A DNA stretch of 64,000 nt from positions 1 through 64,000 of the forward strand of contig JBAVVD010000052.1 of NCBI GenBank assembly GCA_049697115.1, in the 5' to 3' direction. A program made the position numbers and the translations under genes. The DNA comes from JBAVVD01 sp049697115 (GTDB taxonomy: Bacteria > Acidobacteriota > Aminicenantia > Aminicenantales > UBA4085). Below, piece after piece: positions 40,348-49,046 of the stretch. How positions within the stretch are numbered: position 1 is the first letter of the stretch; the number at the start of each line of letters is the position of its first letter. The notes under the pieces were generated by a model. It saw only the letters and a program-made list of their open reading frames with translations. It ran no database searches and was not told the DNA's origin.

Positions 40348-43068
40348 TTAATCGATATCGATGTCGTTTTCGGCCAGGGAAACCTGAGCCGCGGCCAGAC
40401 GGGCAATGGGAATCTGATAGGCCGAACAACTGACATAATCCAGCCCTATCTTGTAACAGAAGACGATGGAGCGGGGATCGCCCCCATGGACGCCGCAGAT
40501 GCCGACCTTCAGGTTCGCCCGGGCTTTCCTCCCTTTTTCCACGGCTATTTTCATCAACTGGCCGACTCCTTTCCTGTCGATGGTCTCAAAAGGATCATCC
40601 TTCCATATGCCGCGCGCCAGATACGAGTTAAGAAACTTGGCGCCGTCATCACGGGAAATGCCGTAAGTGGTCTGTGTCAGGTCATTTGTTCCAAAGGAGA
40701 AAAACTCTGCTTCCCTGGCAATCTCATCGGCTGTAAGGGCCGCCCTGGGAATTTCAATCATCGTGCCGACCTTGTATTCCACGCGCACGTGGGCGGTGTT
40801 CATCACATCCTCCGCTGCTCTGACGATGATCTCCTTCTGATTGATAAATTCCGCCACATCTCCGACCAGAGGAATCATTATCTCGGGGAAGATATCCTCC
40901 CCTTCTCTGGCGATTTCACAGGCCGCCTCAAAAATCGCCTTGGCCTGCATTTCAATAATCTCCGGGTAAGAGATTCCCAGGCGGCAGCCCCTGTGGCCCA
41001 GCATGGGATTAAACTCGGAAAGCACCTTCACCCGTTCGAGCAAGACTTCAAGCTCCTGAATCTTTTTCGTCCGTGGACCTTTGGCCGCCTTGAGTTCGGC
41101 AAGCTCCACCATCAGGTCTTCTTTGCGCGGCAGGAATTCATGAAGAGGCGGATCGATGGTCCGAATGGTCACCGGGTAGCCGTGCATCTCCTTGAAAAAC
41201 TCATAAAAGTCCTTCTTTTGAAAAGGACGAAGCTTGTCCAGGGCTTTTCTCCGGTCTTCCTCATTCTCGGCAAGGATCATTTCTTTTATCAGAGGAAGCC
41301 TCTCCGGACCAAAAAACATGTGTTCTGTCCGGGCCAGCCCGATGCCCTCAGCGCCAAACGCAAAAGCCGTCCGCGCGTCGGCAGGAGTGTCCGAATTGGC
41401 CCGAACTCCCAATTTTCTCACTTCATCCGCCCAAGTAAGGAGTTTCTCAAAATACGGATATATCCTGGAATCCTTCGGCTCCAACTCGCCGCGAACCACC
41501 TGGATAATCTCCGAAGGCCGGGTCTTTAACTCGCCGGATATGACCTCTCCGGTGCTGCCGTCAATGGAAATCCATTCTCCTTCCTGTAATTTCTTGTTCC
41601 CGATGAAAAAGCACCTGTGCTCCTCGTCCACCCGAATGGCTCCACATCCGACAACAGCCGGTTTTCCCATCTGGCGGCCGACGACGGCGGCATGAGAGGT
41701 CATCCCGCCCGTGGCCGTCAGGATCCCCTGGGAAGCGCTCATGCCGTGAATGTCATCCGGGGATGTCTCATCCCTGATGAGAATGGTCTTTTTCCCGCTG
41801 TTTTTCCAGGTGACGGCATCGTTGGCTGAAAAGACGGCCTGACCGGCGGCCGCGCCGGGGGAAGCGGCCAGTCCTTCGGCCAGAATCTCCCGCTTCTTTT
41901 TTTCCTCCAAATCGAAAACCGGATGGAGCAGTTGGTTCAGGGATTCCGGCTCAACCTTGAGAAGAGCCTGTTCCTTGCGAATCAGCCCCTCCTCCACCAG
42001 ATCCACGGCGATCTTGACAGCCGCCGGACCGGTCCTTTTCCCATTCCGCGTCTGGAGCATGAAGAGCTTCCCTTCCTGAATGGTGAACTCAAAATCCTGA
42101 ACATCTCCATAGTGTTTTTCCAATCTGTCCATCGTCGCTTTCAGCTCTTTGAATGCCTCGGGAAGTTCTTTGCCCAAGTCCATCAGAGAAGAAGGGGTTC
42201 GAATTCCGGCCACCACATCTTCGCCCTGGGCATTCAATAAATATTCGCCGTAAATTTCCTTATCTCCGGTGGCTGGATTTCTGGTGAAGCCAACGCCCGT
42301 GCCCGACTTTTTTCCAAAATTTCCGAACACCATCTGCTGAATATTGACGGCTGTCCCTAGATTGTCGGGAATATGGTACTGCCGGCGATAAGTAATGGCC
42401 CGCGGATTATTCCAGGACTTAAATACGGCGGAGACGGCCATTTTGAGCTGGTCCAACACGTTCTGGGGGAAATCCTTCCCGGTCTCTCTTTTGACCAGTT
42501 TTTTATACTCCTTAATCACAATCTCAAGGAGCCTTTCCGGCACTTCAGAATCTTTTTGAATTCCGCTCTCTTCTTTTTTTTGTCTGAAAATTTCTTCAAA
42601 CCTTTGCTTGGGCAGATCCAGGACGACATTGCCAAACATCTGGATCAGGCGCCGGTAGCAATCCAGGGGGAACCGCCTGTTTCCGCATTTTCGGGCCAGG
42701 CCGTCGACGGTTTTGTCATTCAGCCCGAGATTGAGAACTGTGTCCATCATGCCGGGCATGGAGAATTTTGCACCGGACCGGACTGAAACCAGAAGCGGAT
42801 TCTCTTCTTCTCCGAACGTCTGAAGGGTCATTTTCTCCAGTTTCTTTAGATTCGCCAGAATCTCTTGAAAAACTTCCTGGGGAATTTTCTCTCCAGCCTG
42901 AGAAAAGAGAGTGCAGACTTCTGTGGATACCGTAAAGCCCGGAGGAACTGGAAGTCCGATTCCCGCCATTTCAGCAAGATTGGCTCCTTTTCCGCCGAGG
43001 ATATTTTTCATATCCTTGTTGCCCTCAGTAACGCCTGCGCCGAAGAAGTACACGTATTTTTTACTCAT
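40348..43068 (-). CDS. ppdK: Pyruvate, phosphate dikinase
   Basis: A 906-residue enzyme interconverting pyruvate and phosphoenolpyruvate with ATP and phosphate. The N-terminal ATP-grasp domain opens KNILGGKGANLAEMAGIGLP; the phosphohistidine is in GGMTSHAAVVGRQMGKPAVV (about 450-470); the C-terminal PEP-binding barrel has LGHRGCRLGISYPE and GICGVHGGDP. Full length. Its presence suggests PPi-linked glycolysis or gluconeogenesis, as in many anaerobes. The ribosome-binding site GAGGAG lies just upstream. Confidence 0.96.
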   Translation of the reverse strand: MSKKYVYFFGAGVTEGNKDMKNILGGKGANLAEMAGIGLPVPPGFTVSTEVCTLFSQAGEKIPQEVFQEILANLKKLEKMTLQTFGEEENPLLVSVRSGAKFSMPGMMDTVLNLGLNDKTVDGLARKCGNRRFPLDCYRRLIQMFGNVVLDLPKQRFEEIFRQKKEESGIQKDSEVPERLLEIVIKEYKKLVKRETGKDFPQNVLDQLKMAVSAVFKSWNNPRAITYRRQYHIPDNLGTAVNIQQMVFGNFGKKSGTGVGFTRNPATGDKEIYGEYLLNAQGEDVVAGIRTPSSLMDLGKELPEAFKELKATMDRLEKHYGDVQDFEFTIQEGKLFMLQTRNGKRTGPAAVKIAVDLVEEGLIRKEQALLKVEPESLNQLLHPVFDLEEKKKREILAEGLAASPGAAAGQAVFSANDAVTWKNSGKKTILIRDETSPDDIHGMSASQGILTATGGMTSHAAVVGRQMGKPAVVGCGAIRVDEEHRCFFIGNKKLQEGEWISIDGSTGEVISGELKTRPSEIIQVVRGELEPKDSRIYPYFEKLLTWADEVRKLGVRANSDTPADARTAFAFGAEGIGLARTEHMFFGPERLPLIKEMILAENEEDRRKALDKLRPFQKKDFYEFFKEMHGYPVTIRTIDPPLHEFLPRKEDLMVELAELKAAKGPRTKKIQELEVLLERVKVLSEFNPMLGHRGCRLGISYPEIIEMQAKAIFEAACEIAREGEDIFPEIMIPLVGDVAEFINQKEIIVRAAEDVMNTAHVRVEYKVGTMIEIPRAALTADEIAREAEFFSFGTNDLTQTTYGISRDDGAKFLNSYLARGIWKDDPFETIDRKGVGQLMKIAVEKGRKARANLKVGICGVHGGDPRSIVFCYKIGLDYVSCSAYQIPIARLAAAQVSLAENDIDID

Positions 43069-43098
43069 TTGTCACTCCTCGAGATGTAAACCTTCATA

Positions 43099-43126
43099 TA
43101 TATAATGATTTTAAAAAATAATTCAA
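43099..43126 (-). promoter_or_regulatory. Promoter of ppdK
   Basis: On the minus strand TTGAAT (43126-43121) and TATATA (43104-43099) are 16 bases apart, about 30 bases upstream of the ppdK ATG. Confidence 0.45.
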
Positions 43127-43190
43127 GACTTTTTATCTCCCAGCCTTTCAGATATCACGGTTTTGAAGTCCTGAAGAAAGAGTCCTATGA

Positions 43191-43643
43191 TTAAATAGAA
43201 GGCTCAGGGCTTCGACTCTTCAACAGGACAATTGTGTCGGTTCTGGAAAAAAACAAGGTGAGCGATAAAAGGCACAAGAGGCCATCTTCCAGGATGAGGC
43301 GCACATCCACTTTGCGACTCAAGTTTCCGAAGCAGCCGCAGTCCGCATCAATTCCCCTGGCCATGGTAACGAGGGTCAGGCCGATGAATCCCAGCAGCAG
43401 GACGGATATGAGAAGCGCGCTGGAGCGCCGGAAAATGCCGGCGATCAATAAGCTCCCCGAAATGACCTCTATCCAGGGAAGAATAAGGGCAACGGCAAAA
43501 GACATTTCCCGGGAGACCAGGCGGAAGTTGCTGATGGTCTGGGCAAATCCCAGCGGGTCGACGACCTTGAGGAGGCCCGTCCAGACAAAAAGCCCTCCCA
43601 CCATGATACGGACGGCCAAGAGGACATATTTATTGCGGATCAT
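43191..43643 (-). CDS. MauE/DoxX-family membrane protein
   Basis: A 150-residue protein with four hydrophobic segments. The opening LLAVRIMVGGLFVWTGLLKV and the GIDADCGCFGNLS loop (CxC) are characteristic of the MauE branch, thought to act in disulfide chemistry or redox transfer in the membrane. The start at 43643 (ATG) was chosen over an upstream frame that would read into the rhodanese gene. Its 5' end overlaps the rhodanese stop by 14 bases, which links the two. Confidence 0.8.
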   Translation of the reverse strand: MIRNKYVLLAVRIMVGGLFVWTGLLKVVDPLGFAQTISNFRLVSREMSFAVALILPWIEVISGSLLIAGIFRRSSALLISVLLLGFIGLTLVTMARGIDADCGCFGNLSRKVDVRLILEDGLLCLLSLTLFFSRTDTIVLLKSRSPEPSI

Positions 43644-44115
43644 TTCCCGAAGCCACAGGTAAACCGGCGTTCCTCCACTCGTTCCATCCTCCTGTGAAGA
43701 TACGGATGTCCTTAAATCCCCGTAGGTGCAGAATTTTTGCCAGGCCGACGCTTGTCTGGCACTCGCCTCCGTCACAATATACAATCACCGTCTGGTCCGT
43801 CGGGATGTCGAGCCGGCCGGGCTGTCCTCCCCTGTCCGTCTCAAAGGGAAGGTTCTGAGCTCCAAGAATATGCCCGGATTTGAACTTCTCCCTGGACCGG
43901 CTGTCAATGAAAAGGGCCTCGCCTCTAGCAAAAAGATCTTCGGCCTCACCCAGGCCGATGAACGTCATGCCGTCTTCTGTGTTTGAAAAGAGAAAGCTCT
44001 CTGTAAATTCTCCCTTGAGATTTCTCATCAGCAGAGAGAAATTCATCCCGATTCCGAGCACAGAGCTCAGGCCGACAATCAATCCAATCTCAAGAATGGT
44101 CTTCTTAAGCTCCAT
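43630..44115 (-). CDS. Rhodanese-like protein, membrane-anchored
   Basis: A 161-residue protein. An N-terminal hydrophobic segment (about 7-25) precedes a rhodanese domain; the active-site loop CDGGECQTS (about 122) contains the catalytic Cys in a typical loop. FIDSRSREKFKSGHILGAQN is a standard rhodanese segment. Together with the MauE-like gene it may handle sulfane sulfur or disulfides outside the membrane. It lies 15 bases upstream (transcriptionally downstream) of the aminotransferase gene. Confidence 0.82.
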   Translation of the reverse strand: MELKKTILEIGLIVGLSSVLGIGMNFSLLMRNLKGEFTESFLFSNTEDGMTFIGLGEAEDLFARGEALFIDSRSREKFKSGHILGAQNLPFETDRGGQPGRLDIPTDQTVIVYCDGGECQTSVGLAKILHLRGFKDIRIFTGGWNEWRNAGLPVASGNDPQ

Positions 44116-44129
44116 TTTTCTGTGGGAGT

Positions 44130-45338
44130 TCAGGAAACGCCCTTTTCGACGGTCCTCTGATATTTCTCGAGGCCGGCCTTCAATATAACGATGGCTCTCC
44201 GCAAATCCTTCTCTTTAAGGACGTAGGCGATTCTCACTTCATTTACGCCCTTGCCGGGAGTGCAGTAGAATCCTTCCCCTGGTGCCAACATGACGGTCTC
44301 TCTATCCAGATGAAAATCGGTCAACATCCAGAGGACAAAACGCTCGGCATTTTTCACGGGGAGTCTCATGCTGATGTAAAAGGCACCCTGAGGCTTATGG
44401 ACAACGGCGCCGGAGATGGACTTTAACTCCTCATAGAGAACATCTCGTCTCTTCTGGTACTCCTCACGAACCGGCTTGAAATAGTCCATGCCCATCCGGT
44501 AGGCGGCGAGTGCCGCCTTCTGTTCTACAGTCGGGGGGCAGAGCCTTGCCTGGGCAAAGCGAAGGAGCGACTGATAGACCTGTGCATTCCGGGTGATCAC
44601 CGCTCCAACGCGGGCTCCGCAGAAACTGAAGCGCTTGGAGACGCTGTCCACAACAATGACCCTGTCCTTGACTTCCTTGTATTCCAGAAGGCTTTTGTGG
44701 GAGAGCCCGTCGTAGACGAACTCCTTGTACACCTCATCGCCGATCAAGAAAAGGTCATGTTTGACGGCCAGAGAAATCATTCTTTCCAGTTCTTCGGGCG
44801 TATAGACGGTTCCCGTGGGATTATTGGGCGAGCAGAGAAGGATGGCCCTTGTCCTGGAAGATATTCTGGCCTCGATCTGTGCGACGGGAGGAAGGCGAAA
44901 GCCGTCCTCAACCCGCAGGGTTAAGGGCACGATGTTCACGCAGGCAAAAGAGGCAAAGCCGTTATAATTCGTGTAAAAAGGCTCGGGTATGAGAATCTCC
45001 TCTCCTGGATTGGCAACAACACTGAAGGCAAAAGAAATGGCCTCAGAACCTCCGCAGGTAATGATGACATCCTCGGCGTTCAGCGGAATTTTGTAGCCAT
45101 TAAAATATTGAGCCATGGCCTGCCTCAGCTCAAGGAAGCCCTGCGCGGGTCCATAACCGATAATCTTTTCGTCGAAGGAACGGATGGCGTTCAAAATAGG
45201 GGTGGGAGTGGGGATATCCGGGTCGCCGATGTTGAGGAAGTAAACGTGAATTCCTTTCTCTACGGCTTTATCCGCATAAGGCTTGAGTTTTCGAATGGGA
45301 GAAGCCTGAATTGTCCGGCCGCGATGAGAAATATCCAT
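44130..45338 (-). CDS. Class I/II pyridoxal-phosphate aminotransferase
   Basis: A 402-residue aminotransferase: HVYFLNIGDPDIPTPTPILN, ITCGGSEAISFAFSVVANPG, LCSPNNPTGTVYTPEELERM, and the PLP lysine in VVDSVSKRFSFCGARVG. It is probably an aspartate or branched-chain/aromatic aminotransferase; the residues alone do not decide. The start at 45338 has AAGGAG seven bases upstream; a longer frame extends upstream but crosses the promoter. Confidence 0.9.
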   Translation of the reverse strand: MDISHRGRTIQASPIRKLKPYADKAVEKGIHVYFLNIGDPDIPTPTPILNAIRSFDEKIIGYGPAQGFLELRQAMAQYFNGYKIPLNAEDVIITCGGSEAISFAFSVVANPGEEILIPEPFYTNYNGFASFACVNIVPLTLRVEDGFRLPPVAQIEARISSRTRAILLCSPNNPTGTVYTPEELERMISLAVKHDLFLIGDEVYKEFVYDGLSHKSLLEYKEVKDRVIVVDSVSKRFSFCGARVGAVITRNAQVYQSLLRFAQARLCPPTVEQKAALAAYRMGMDYFKPVREEYQKRRDVLYEELKSISGAVVHKPQGAFYISMRLPVKNAERFVLWMLTDFHLDRETVMLAPGEGFYCTPGKGVNEVRIAYVLKEKDLRRAIVILKAGLEKYQRTVEKGVS

Positions 45339-45374
45339 ATATGACTCCTTAATCCGATAATGAATTCCAAACTG

Positions 45375-45404
45375 ATTATCAGCCAAACGCCCCATGGATG
45401 TCAA
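45375..45404 (-). promoter_or_regulatory. Promoter of the aminotransferase-rhodanese-MauE run
   Basis: Reading the minus strand, TTGACA (45404-45399) and GATAAT (45380-45375) are 18 bases apart, about 37 bases upstream of the ATG. A 65-base box shared with the tRNA promoter lies around and upstream of the -35 hexamer. Confidence 0.5.
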
Positions 45405-45460
45405 AACCCAAAACCGATGGAAATTAAAAATGGGCCCTGGAGAGTTCCTGTGTCTCCGTA
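45395..45460. repeat. Conserved box, copy a, upstream of the aminotransferase promoter
   Basis: On the plus strand the shared core is CCGATGGAAATTAAAA followed by GGGCCCTGGAGAGTTCCT; it aligns with 48936-49000 at roughly 70% over about 65 bases. In both places it lies at and just upstream of a minus-strand TTGACA. It could be a repeat carrying a promoter or an upstream activating site. Confidence 0.5.
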
Positions 45461-45489
45461 TTGCCAAATAGTCAAGATTTTGATATTTT
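45461..45489 (+). promoter_or_regulatory. Promoter of the pyrK-pyrD-pyrF operon
   Basis: TTGCCA (45461-45466) and TATTTT (45484-45489) are 17 bases apart. The predicted start of transcription falls at the GTG of pyrK (45497), which has no ribosome-binding site, so pyrK may be translated from a leaderless mRNA. Confidence 0.4.
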
Positions 45490-45496
45490 ACCGGCA

Positions 45497-46294
45497 GTGG
45501 GCAACAATTCCAGAGCACGAATTATCCGCCGACAGAGCTGGAAAGATTATTTTCTATTTTCACTTGAATTCCCCCGCATCCCCACTGAAGCGCGGCCGGG
45601 CCAGTTCCTCATGGTCCGGGTCAGCGAAGAGCCCTATCCTTTGCTGAGGCGTCCCTTCAGCATCCATTTCCGAGAAAATCACACACTGGACGTCTTCTTT
45701 CAGGTTGTCGGCCTGGGGACCGCGCTTCTCGCCCAAAAAAAGGAAGGCGATCATCTGGATGTTCTCGGCCCCCTGGGCAAAGGCTTCACGCTCGGTTCCC
45801 GCCTCAATAATAAAATTTTTGTTCTTGTCGGGGGGGGAAGAGGAATCGCGCCTCTTTATTTTTTAGCCTGGGAACTCCGCTCTCTGGGGGGAATGGTCAA
45901 AATTTATTACGGCGGGAAATCGCTCTCTGATCTGCCCCTGAAAGACAAATTCGAGGCCAATGACTTCTCCGTGGCCTGCACCACAGAAGACGGCAGCTTC
46001 GGACATCAAGGTTTGGTCAGCCGCCTCCTTGAGTCGGCTCTCGAACAGATCCGCCCGGATTCCCTGTTTGCCTGCGGCCCTGAGGCCATGATGAAAACAA
46101 TCGCCCGGATGGCCCGCCAGAAAAAAATCCCTGCCGAGTTCTCCCTGGAATCCCAAATGGGCTGCGGATTTGGAGCCTGCTGGGGCTGCGTCAAAAGAAT
46201 CAAAAGGGACGGGAAGGAAAGCTGGATAAAAATCTGTGAGGAGGGGCCTGTGTTTTCTTCCGAGGAAATCATCTGGCCTGAGGAAGAGACATGA
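45497..46294 (+). CDS. pyrK: Dihydroorotate dehydrogenase electron-transfer subunit
   Basis: A 265-residue FAD/[2Fe-2S] protein that reoxidises PyrD with NAD+. The FAD segment RPFSIHF, the NAD-binding GGGRGIAPLYFLAWEL and the C-terminal cluster cysteines in ESQMGCGFGACWGCV are clear. No start has a ribosome-binding site. GTG 45497 is preferred because a promoter overlaps the alternative TTG at 45461. The stop overlaps pyrD (ATGA). Confidence 0.9.
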   Translation: MGNNSRARIIRRQSWKDYFLFSLEFPRIPTEARPGQFLMVRVSEEPYPLLRRPFSIHFRENHTLDVFFQVVGLGTALLAQKKEGDHLDVLGPLGKGFTLGSRLNNKIFVLVGGGRGIAPLYFLAWELRSLGGMVKIYYGGKSLSDLPLKDKFEANDFSVACTTEDGSFGHQGLVSRLLESALEQIRPDSLFACGPEAMMKTIARMARQKKIPAEFSLESQMGCGFGACWGCVKRIKRDGKESWIKICEEGPVFSSEEIIWPEEET

Positions 46295-47274
46295 TAGACC
46301 TTTCCGTCGACCTGGGATTTCTGAGATTGAAAAATCCGGTGTTGGCGGCCAGCGGCACATTCGGCTACGGCCTCGAATTCATGCCATTTATCGACCTCCA
46401 GAAGCTCGGCGGGATTGTCGTCAAAGGACTTTATTTCGACCCACGGGAAGGAAATCCCCCGCCGCGGCTCGTGGAAACCTCTTCCGGACTGATCAACGCC
46501 ATAGGACTGCAGGGCACAGGTGTTGAAAAATTTTCCCGAGAAATTCTCCCGCGTCTGAAAAAAATTAAAACCGCCCTCATTGTCAATGTCTGCGGCCAAA
46601 ACGAAGAGGAATACGCCAGGGTTGTTGAATATCTGGGACAGGAGGAAGGCATATCGGCTTTTGAGCTCAACATCTCCTGCCCGAATGTGGAAAAAAACGG
46701 TCTCTGTCCTGCGCTCGATCCCCAATCGACTCAGGCTGTGGTTCAACTGGCCAAATCCGCAAGCCGTCTTCCCATCATTACAAAACTGTCTCCGAACGTG
46801 ACCAATATCGTTGAAATTGCCCTCGCCGCCCAGGAAGCGGGCTCGGACGGCATCTCCCTGGTCAACACTTTTCTGGCCATGGCCGTGGATCCGGAAACCC
46901 GACGCCCCAAGCTGGCCAACGTCTTTGGCGGACTGAGCGGACCGGCCATCAAGCCCATCGCTCTGCGCATGGTCTACCAGGTGGTTTCCGCCGTCAAAAT
47001 CCCGGTCATCGGAATGGGCGGAATTTTTTCAGGCGCCGACGCCCTCGAATTTTTAATCGCCGGAGCCAGGGCGGTCGAAGTCGGCACGGCGAACCTCATC
47101 GACCCCGGAGCGACTCTCCGCATCATCCAGGAGCTCGAGGGATACTGCCGGAGGAAAGGAATAAAGACAATCGAGGAGATTATTGGAACTCTCCAGACAA
47201 CTGAAAAAAAGGATCGTCCTCATGGAAAAGAAGGATCACCTAAAGGAACGAATCATCGTCGCCCTCGACGTTGA
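46291..47274 (+). CDS. pyrD: Dihydroorotate dehydrogenase, class 1B
   Basis: A 327-residue FMN enzyme of pyrimidine synthesis, NAD-dependent through PyrK. Motifs: LKNPVLAASGTFGYG, INAIGLQGTG, ELNISCPNVE with the catalytic Cys in the usual loop region, and GMGGIFSGADALEFLIAGA. The last 25 or so residues are basic and unlike the family, because the gene reads 53 bases into pyrF. Confidence 0.95.
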   Translation: MIDLSVDLGFLRLKNPVLAASGTFGYGLEFMPFIDLQKLGGIVVKGLYFDPREGNPPPRLVETSSGLINAIGLQGTGVEKFSREILPRLKKIKTALIVNVCGQNEEEYARVVEYLGQEEGISAFELNISCPNVEKNGLCPALDPQSTQAVVQLAKSASRLPIITKLSPNVTNIVEIALAAQEAGSDGISLVNTFLAMAVDPETRRPKLANVFGGLSGPAIKPIALRMVYQVVSAVKIPVIGMGGIFSGADALEFLIAGARAVEVGTANLIDPGATLRIIQELEGYCRRKGIKTIEEIIGTLQTTEKKDRPHGKEGSPKGTNHRRPRR

Positions 47275-47977
47275 AAATAGGGAGCAGGCTCTGGCCCTGG
47301 CTTCGGAACTCAGCGAGGCACAGATCTTTAAGGTCGGCCTCGAGCTGTTTGCCGCGGAAGGTCCCTCTCTTCTCCGGGAAATCCAACTTTTAGGGAAGAA
47401 AATATTTTTAGACCTCAAACTCCATGACATCCCGAACACTGTCGCCGAAGCGGCTAAAGCCGGCGCACGCCATGGAGCCCGGATGATGACCATCCACGCC
47501 TCCGGAGGGGAAGAAATGATGGCCAGAGCCGTGGACGCCGTGGCCTCCGAGGCCGAAAAAAGTCATCGGGCCCGCCCCCTCCTTCTTGGAGTGACAATAT
47601 TAACCAGCCTGAAGAATGAAGACCTTGCCTCGATCGGGATGACAGCCGCCACTTCAGAACAGGTTCTGCGTCTGGCCGGTCTGGCACAGAAAGCCGGAAT
47701 GGACGGAATCGTCTCCTCGGCTCACGAAATTGAAATTCTAAGAAAGGAACTGGGAAGGAAGTTGATTATTGTCACCCCGGGCATCCGGCCCACATGGGCG
47801 ACCGTCCATGACCAGAAAAGGATCATGACTCCGGCCTTGGCTCTCCAAAAAGGAGCCGACTATCTCGTCGTGGGGAGGCCGATTACCCGAGCCTCATCTC
47901 CTCGGGAAGCCTTTCAGAAAATACTCCAGGAATTAGAGGGTGCGGTAGACTCCTCCGACCGTAAAAATCGCCCCTAA
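47222..47977 (+). CDS. pyrF: Orotidine-5'-phosphate decarboxylase
   Basis: A 251-residue enzyme that makes UMP. The active-site LKLHDIPNTV motif (Lys-x-His-Asp) is in FLDLKLHDIPNTVAEAAKAG. TPGIRPTWATVHDQKRIMTP and YLVVGRPITRASSPREAFQ form the phosphate site. It starts inside the 3' end of pyrD (ATG 47222) and ends by overlapping the convergent Yip1 gene by 45 bases. Confidence 0.94.
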   Translation: MEKKDHLKERIIVALDVENREQALALASELSEAQIFKVGLELFAAEGPSLLREIQLLGKKIFLDLKLHDIPNTVAEAAKAGARHGARMMTIHASGGEEMMARAVDAVASEAEKSHRARPLLLGVTILTSLKNEDLASIGMTAATSEQVLRLAGLAQKAGMDGIVSSAHEIEILRKELGRKLIIVTPGIRPTWATVHDQKRIMTPALALQKGADYLVVGRPITRASSPREAFQKILQELEGAVDSSDRKNRP

Positions 47978-48529
47978 AACAACAGACACGATTATCATCA
48001 GCACAACTATAGCGACTATGCTGACCAGCAAATAGCTCACCACTTTATCTTTGGGAGTCTCCATAAGAGGCGCGGCAAAGCCGAGATAAAGGATATAAAT
48101 GCCATAAAGACTGGCCAATAGAACCAGGAACCACAGAAAGGGAATGATATAGAGAATCCCTGCGACCCATACCGGAGTCATGGAGAAGACGGCAATTTTC
48201 ATCGCATTCTCTGCGCTTGGCTTCGAGGAGAAGCTGGGGGCTAAAGCATTTATGATCAAGCCAAAAACATAAACGACGACCAGTGTAGAAATATAATAGA
48301 CCACGGAGCGGATCAGAGCATTTCCAATTCCAAATCTAACCCATCCAATAAATGGAACCCGATATCCAATGAGTCCATATCCGATAAATTGTGCGATAGC
48401 CGGGATGAGCGCCAGGAGAACGGCATAGCTCGTGAAGAGCTGGCCGACCGGTGTGGATTCTTTTTTTATTTTTTCCCACTCATCCTTGGGTTTTAAAATA
48501 ATTCCTTGGGCTCGAGATACTAAATCCAT
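47933..48529 (-). CDS. Yip1-domain membrane protein
   Basis: A 198-residue protein with about five hydrophobic segments and the Yip1 opening LVSRAQGIILKPKDEWEKIK. Similar in family to 20938-21645 but not closely alike in sequence. It is convergent with pyrF. The role of bacterial Yip1 proteins is unknown. No other gene shares its transcript. Confidence 0.75.
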   Translation of the reverse strand: MDLVSRAQGIILKPKDEWEKIKKESTPVGQLFTSYAVLLALIPAIAQFIGYGLIGYRVPFIGWVRFGIGNALIRSVVYYISTLVVVYVFGLIINALAPSFSSKPSAENAMKIAVFSMTPVWVAGILYIIPFLWFLVLLASLYGIYILYLGFAAPLMETPKDKVVSYLLVSIVAIVVLMIIVSVVLGAIFTVGGVYRTL

Positions 48530-48686
48530 TCCTGACCTCCTTTCTTAAATCGGCCAAACTATATAATGATTATTATCCCATGTCAAATCATTTCAGGCAT
48601 AAGATCCGGCCGGATTTCATGCGCCGGAAAGAGATTTTTTAGAACGTACGGAAGATCAAATCGATCCAATCAGGGAATGACAGTAA

Positions 48687-48759
48687 AGGCGCGGGTCGGA
48701 ATCGAACCGACGAATCGAGGTTTTGCAGACCTCTCCCTTAGCCACTTGGGTACCGCGCC
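48687..48759 (-). tRNA. tRNA-Cys (GCA)
   Basis: A 73-base cloverleaf on the minus strand: acceptor GGCGCGG/CCGCGCC, anticodon loop CTGCAAA with GCA, T arm GTCGG-TTCGATT-CCGAC and discriminator T. The 3' CCA is not encoded. It lies 33 bases downstream of tRNA-Gly and probably shares its transcript. Confidence 0.95.
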
Positions 48760-48792
48760 GTTTCTATCATGACGTCCGGACATCTCAATATA

Positions 48793-48867
48793 TGGAGCGG
48801 GCGATGGGACTTGAACCCACGACCTTCTGCTTGGCAAGCAGACGTTCTACCTCTGAACTACGCCCGC
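48793..48867 (-). tRNA. tRNA-Gly (GCC)
   Basis: Minus strand, acceptor GCGGGCG/CGCCCGC, anticodon loop TTGCCAA with GCC, T arm with GTTCAAGTC. Discriminator T and a genomically encoded CCA end at 48793. First of a two-tRNA unit. Confidence 0.96.
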
Positions 48868-48905
48868 AACATTGGTTAATCTGGCCGCCGAAGAAATCCT
48901 TGCTT

Positions 48906-48934
48906 AAGCTAGCAAAAACACGGAATTCTGTCAA
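48906..48934 (-). promoter_or_regulatory. Promoter of the tRNA-Gly/tRNA-Cys unit
   Basis: On the minus strand TTGACA (48934-48929) and TAGCTT (48911-48906) are 17 bases apart, about 39 bases before tRNA-Gly. Confidence 0.45.
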
Positions 48935-48935
48935 T

Positions 48936-49000
48936 ATGGACATCCTTCCCAAATCCGATTGAAATTGAAGTGGGGACCTGGAGAGTCCCTCTCTGTTCGA
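48936..49000. repeat. Conserved box, copy b, upstream of the tRNA promoter
   Basis: CCGATTGAAATTGAAG then GGGGACCTGGAGAGTCCCT matches copy a (45395-45460). In this copy GGGAC/GTCCC forms a small hairpin that copy a has lost. It lies just upstream of the TTGACA of the tRNA promoter. Confidence 0.5.
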
Positions 49001-49046
49001 AGACCTGAGGGGCGGGTGGGCGTGATGAGAAAAAAGCCTTGTTTTC

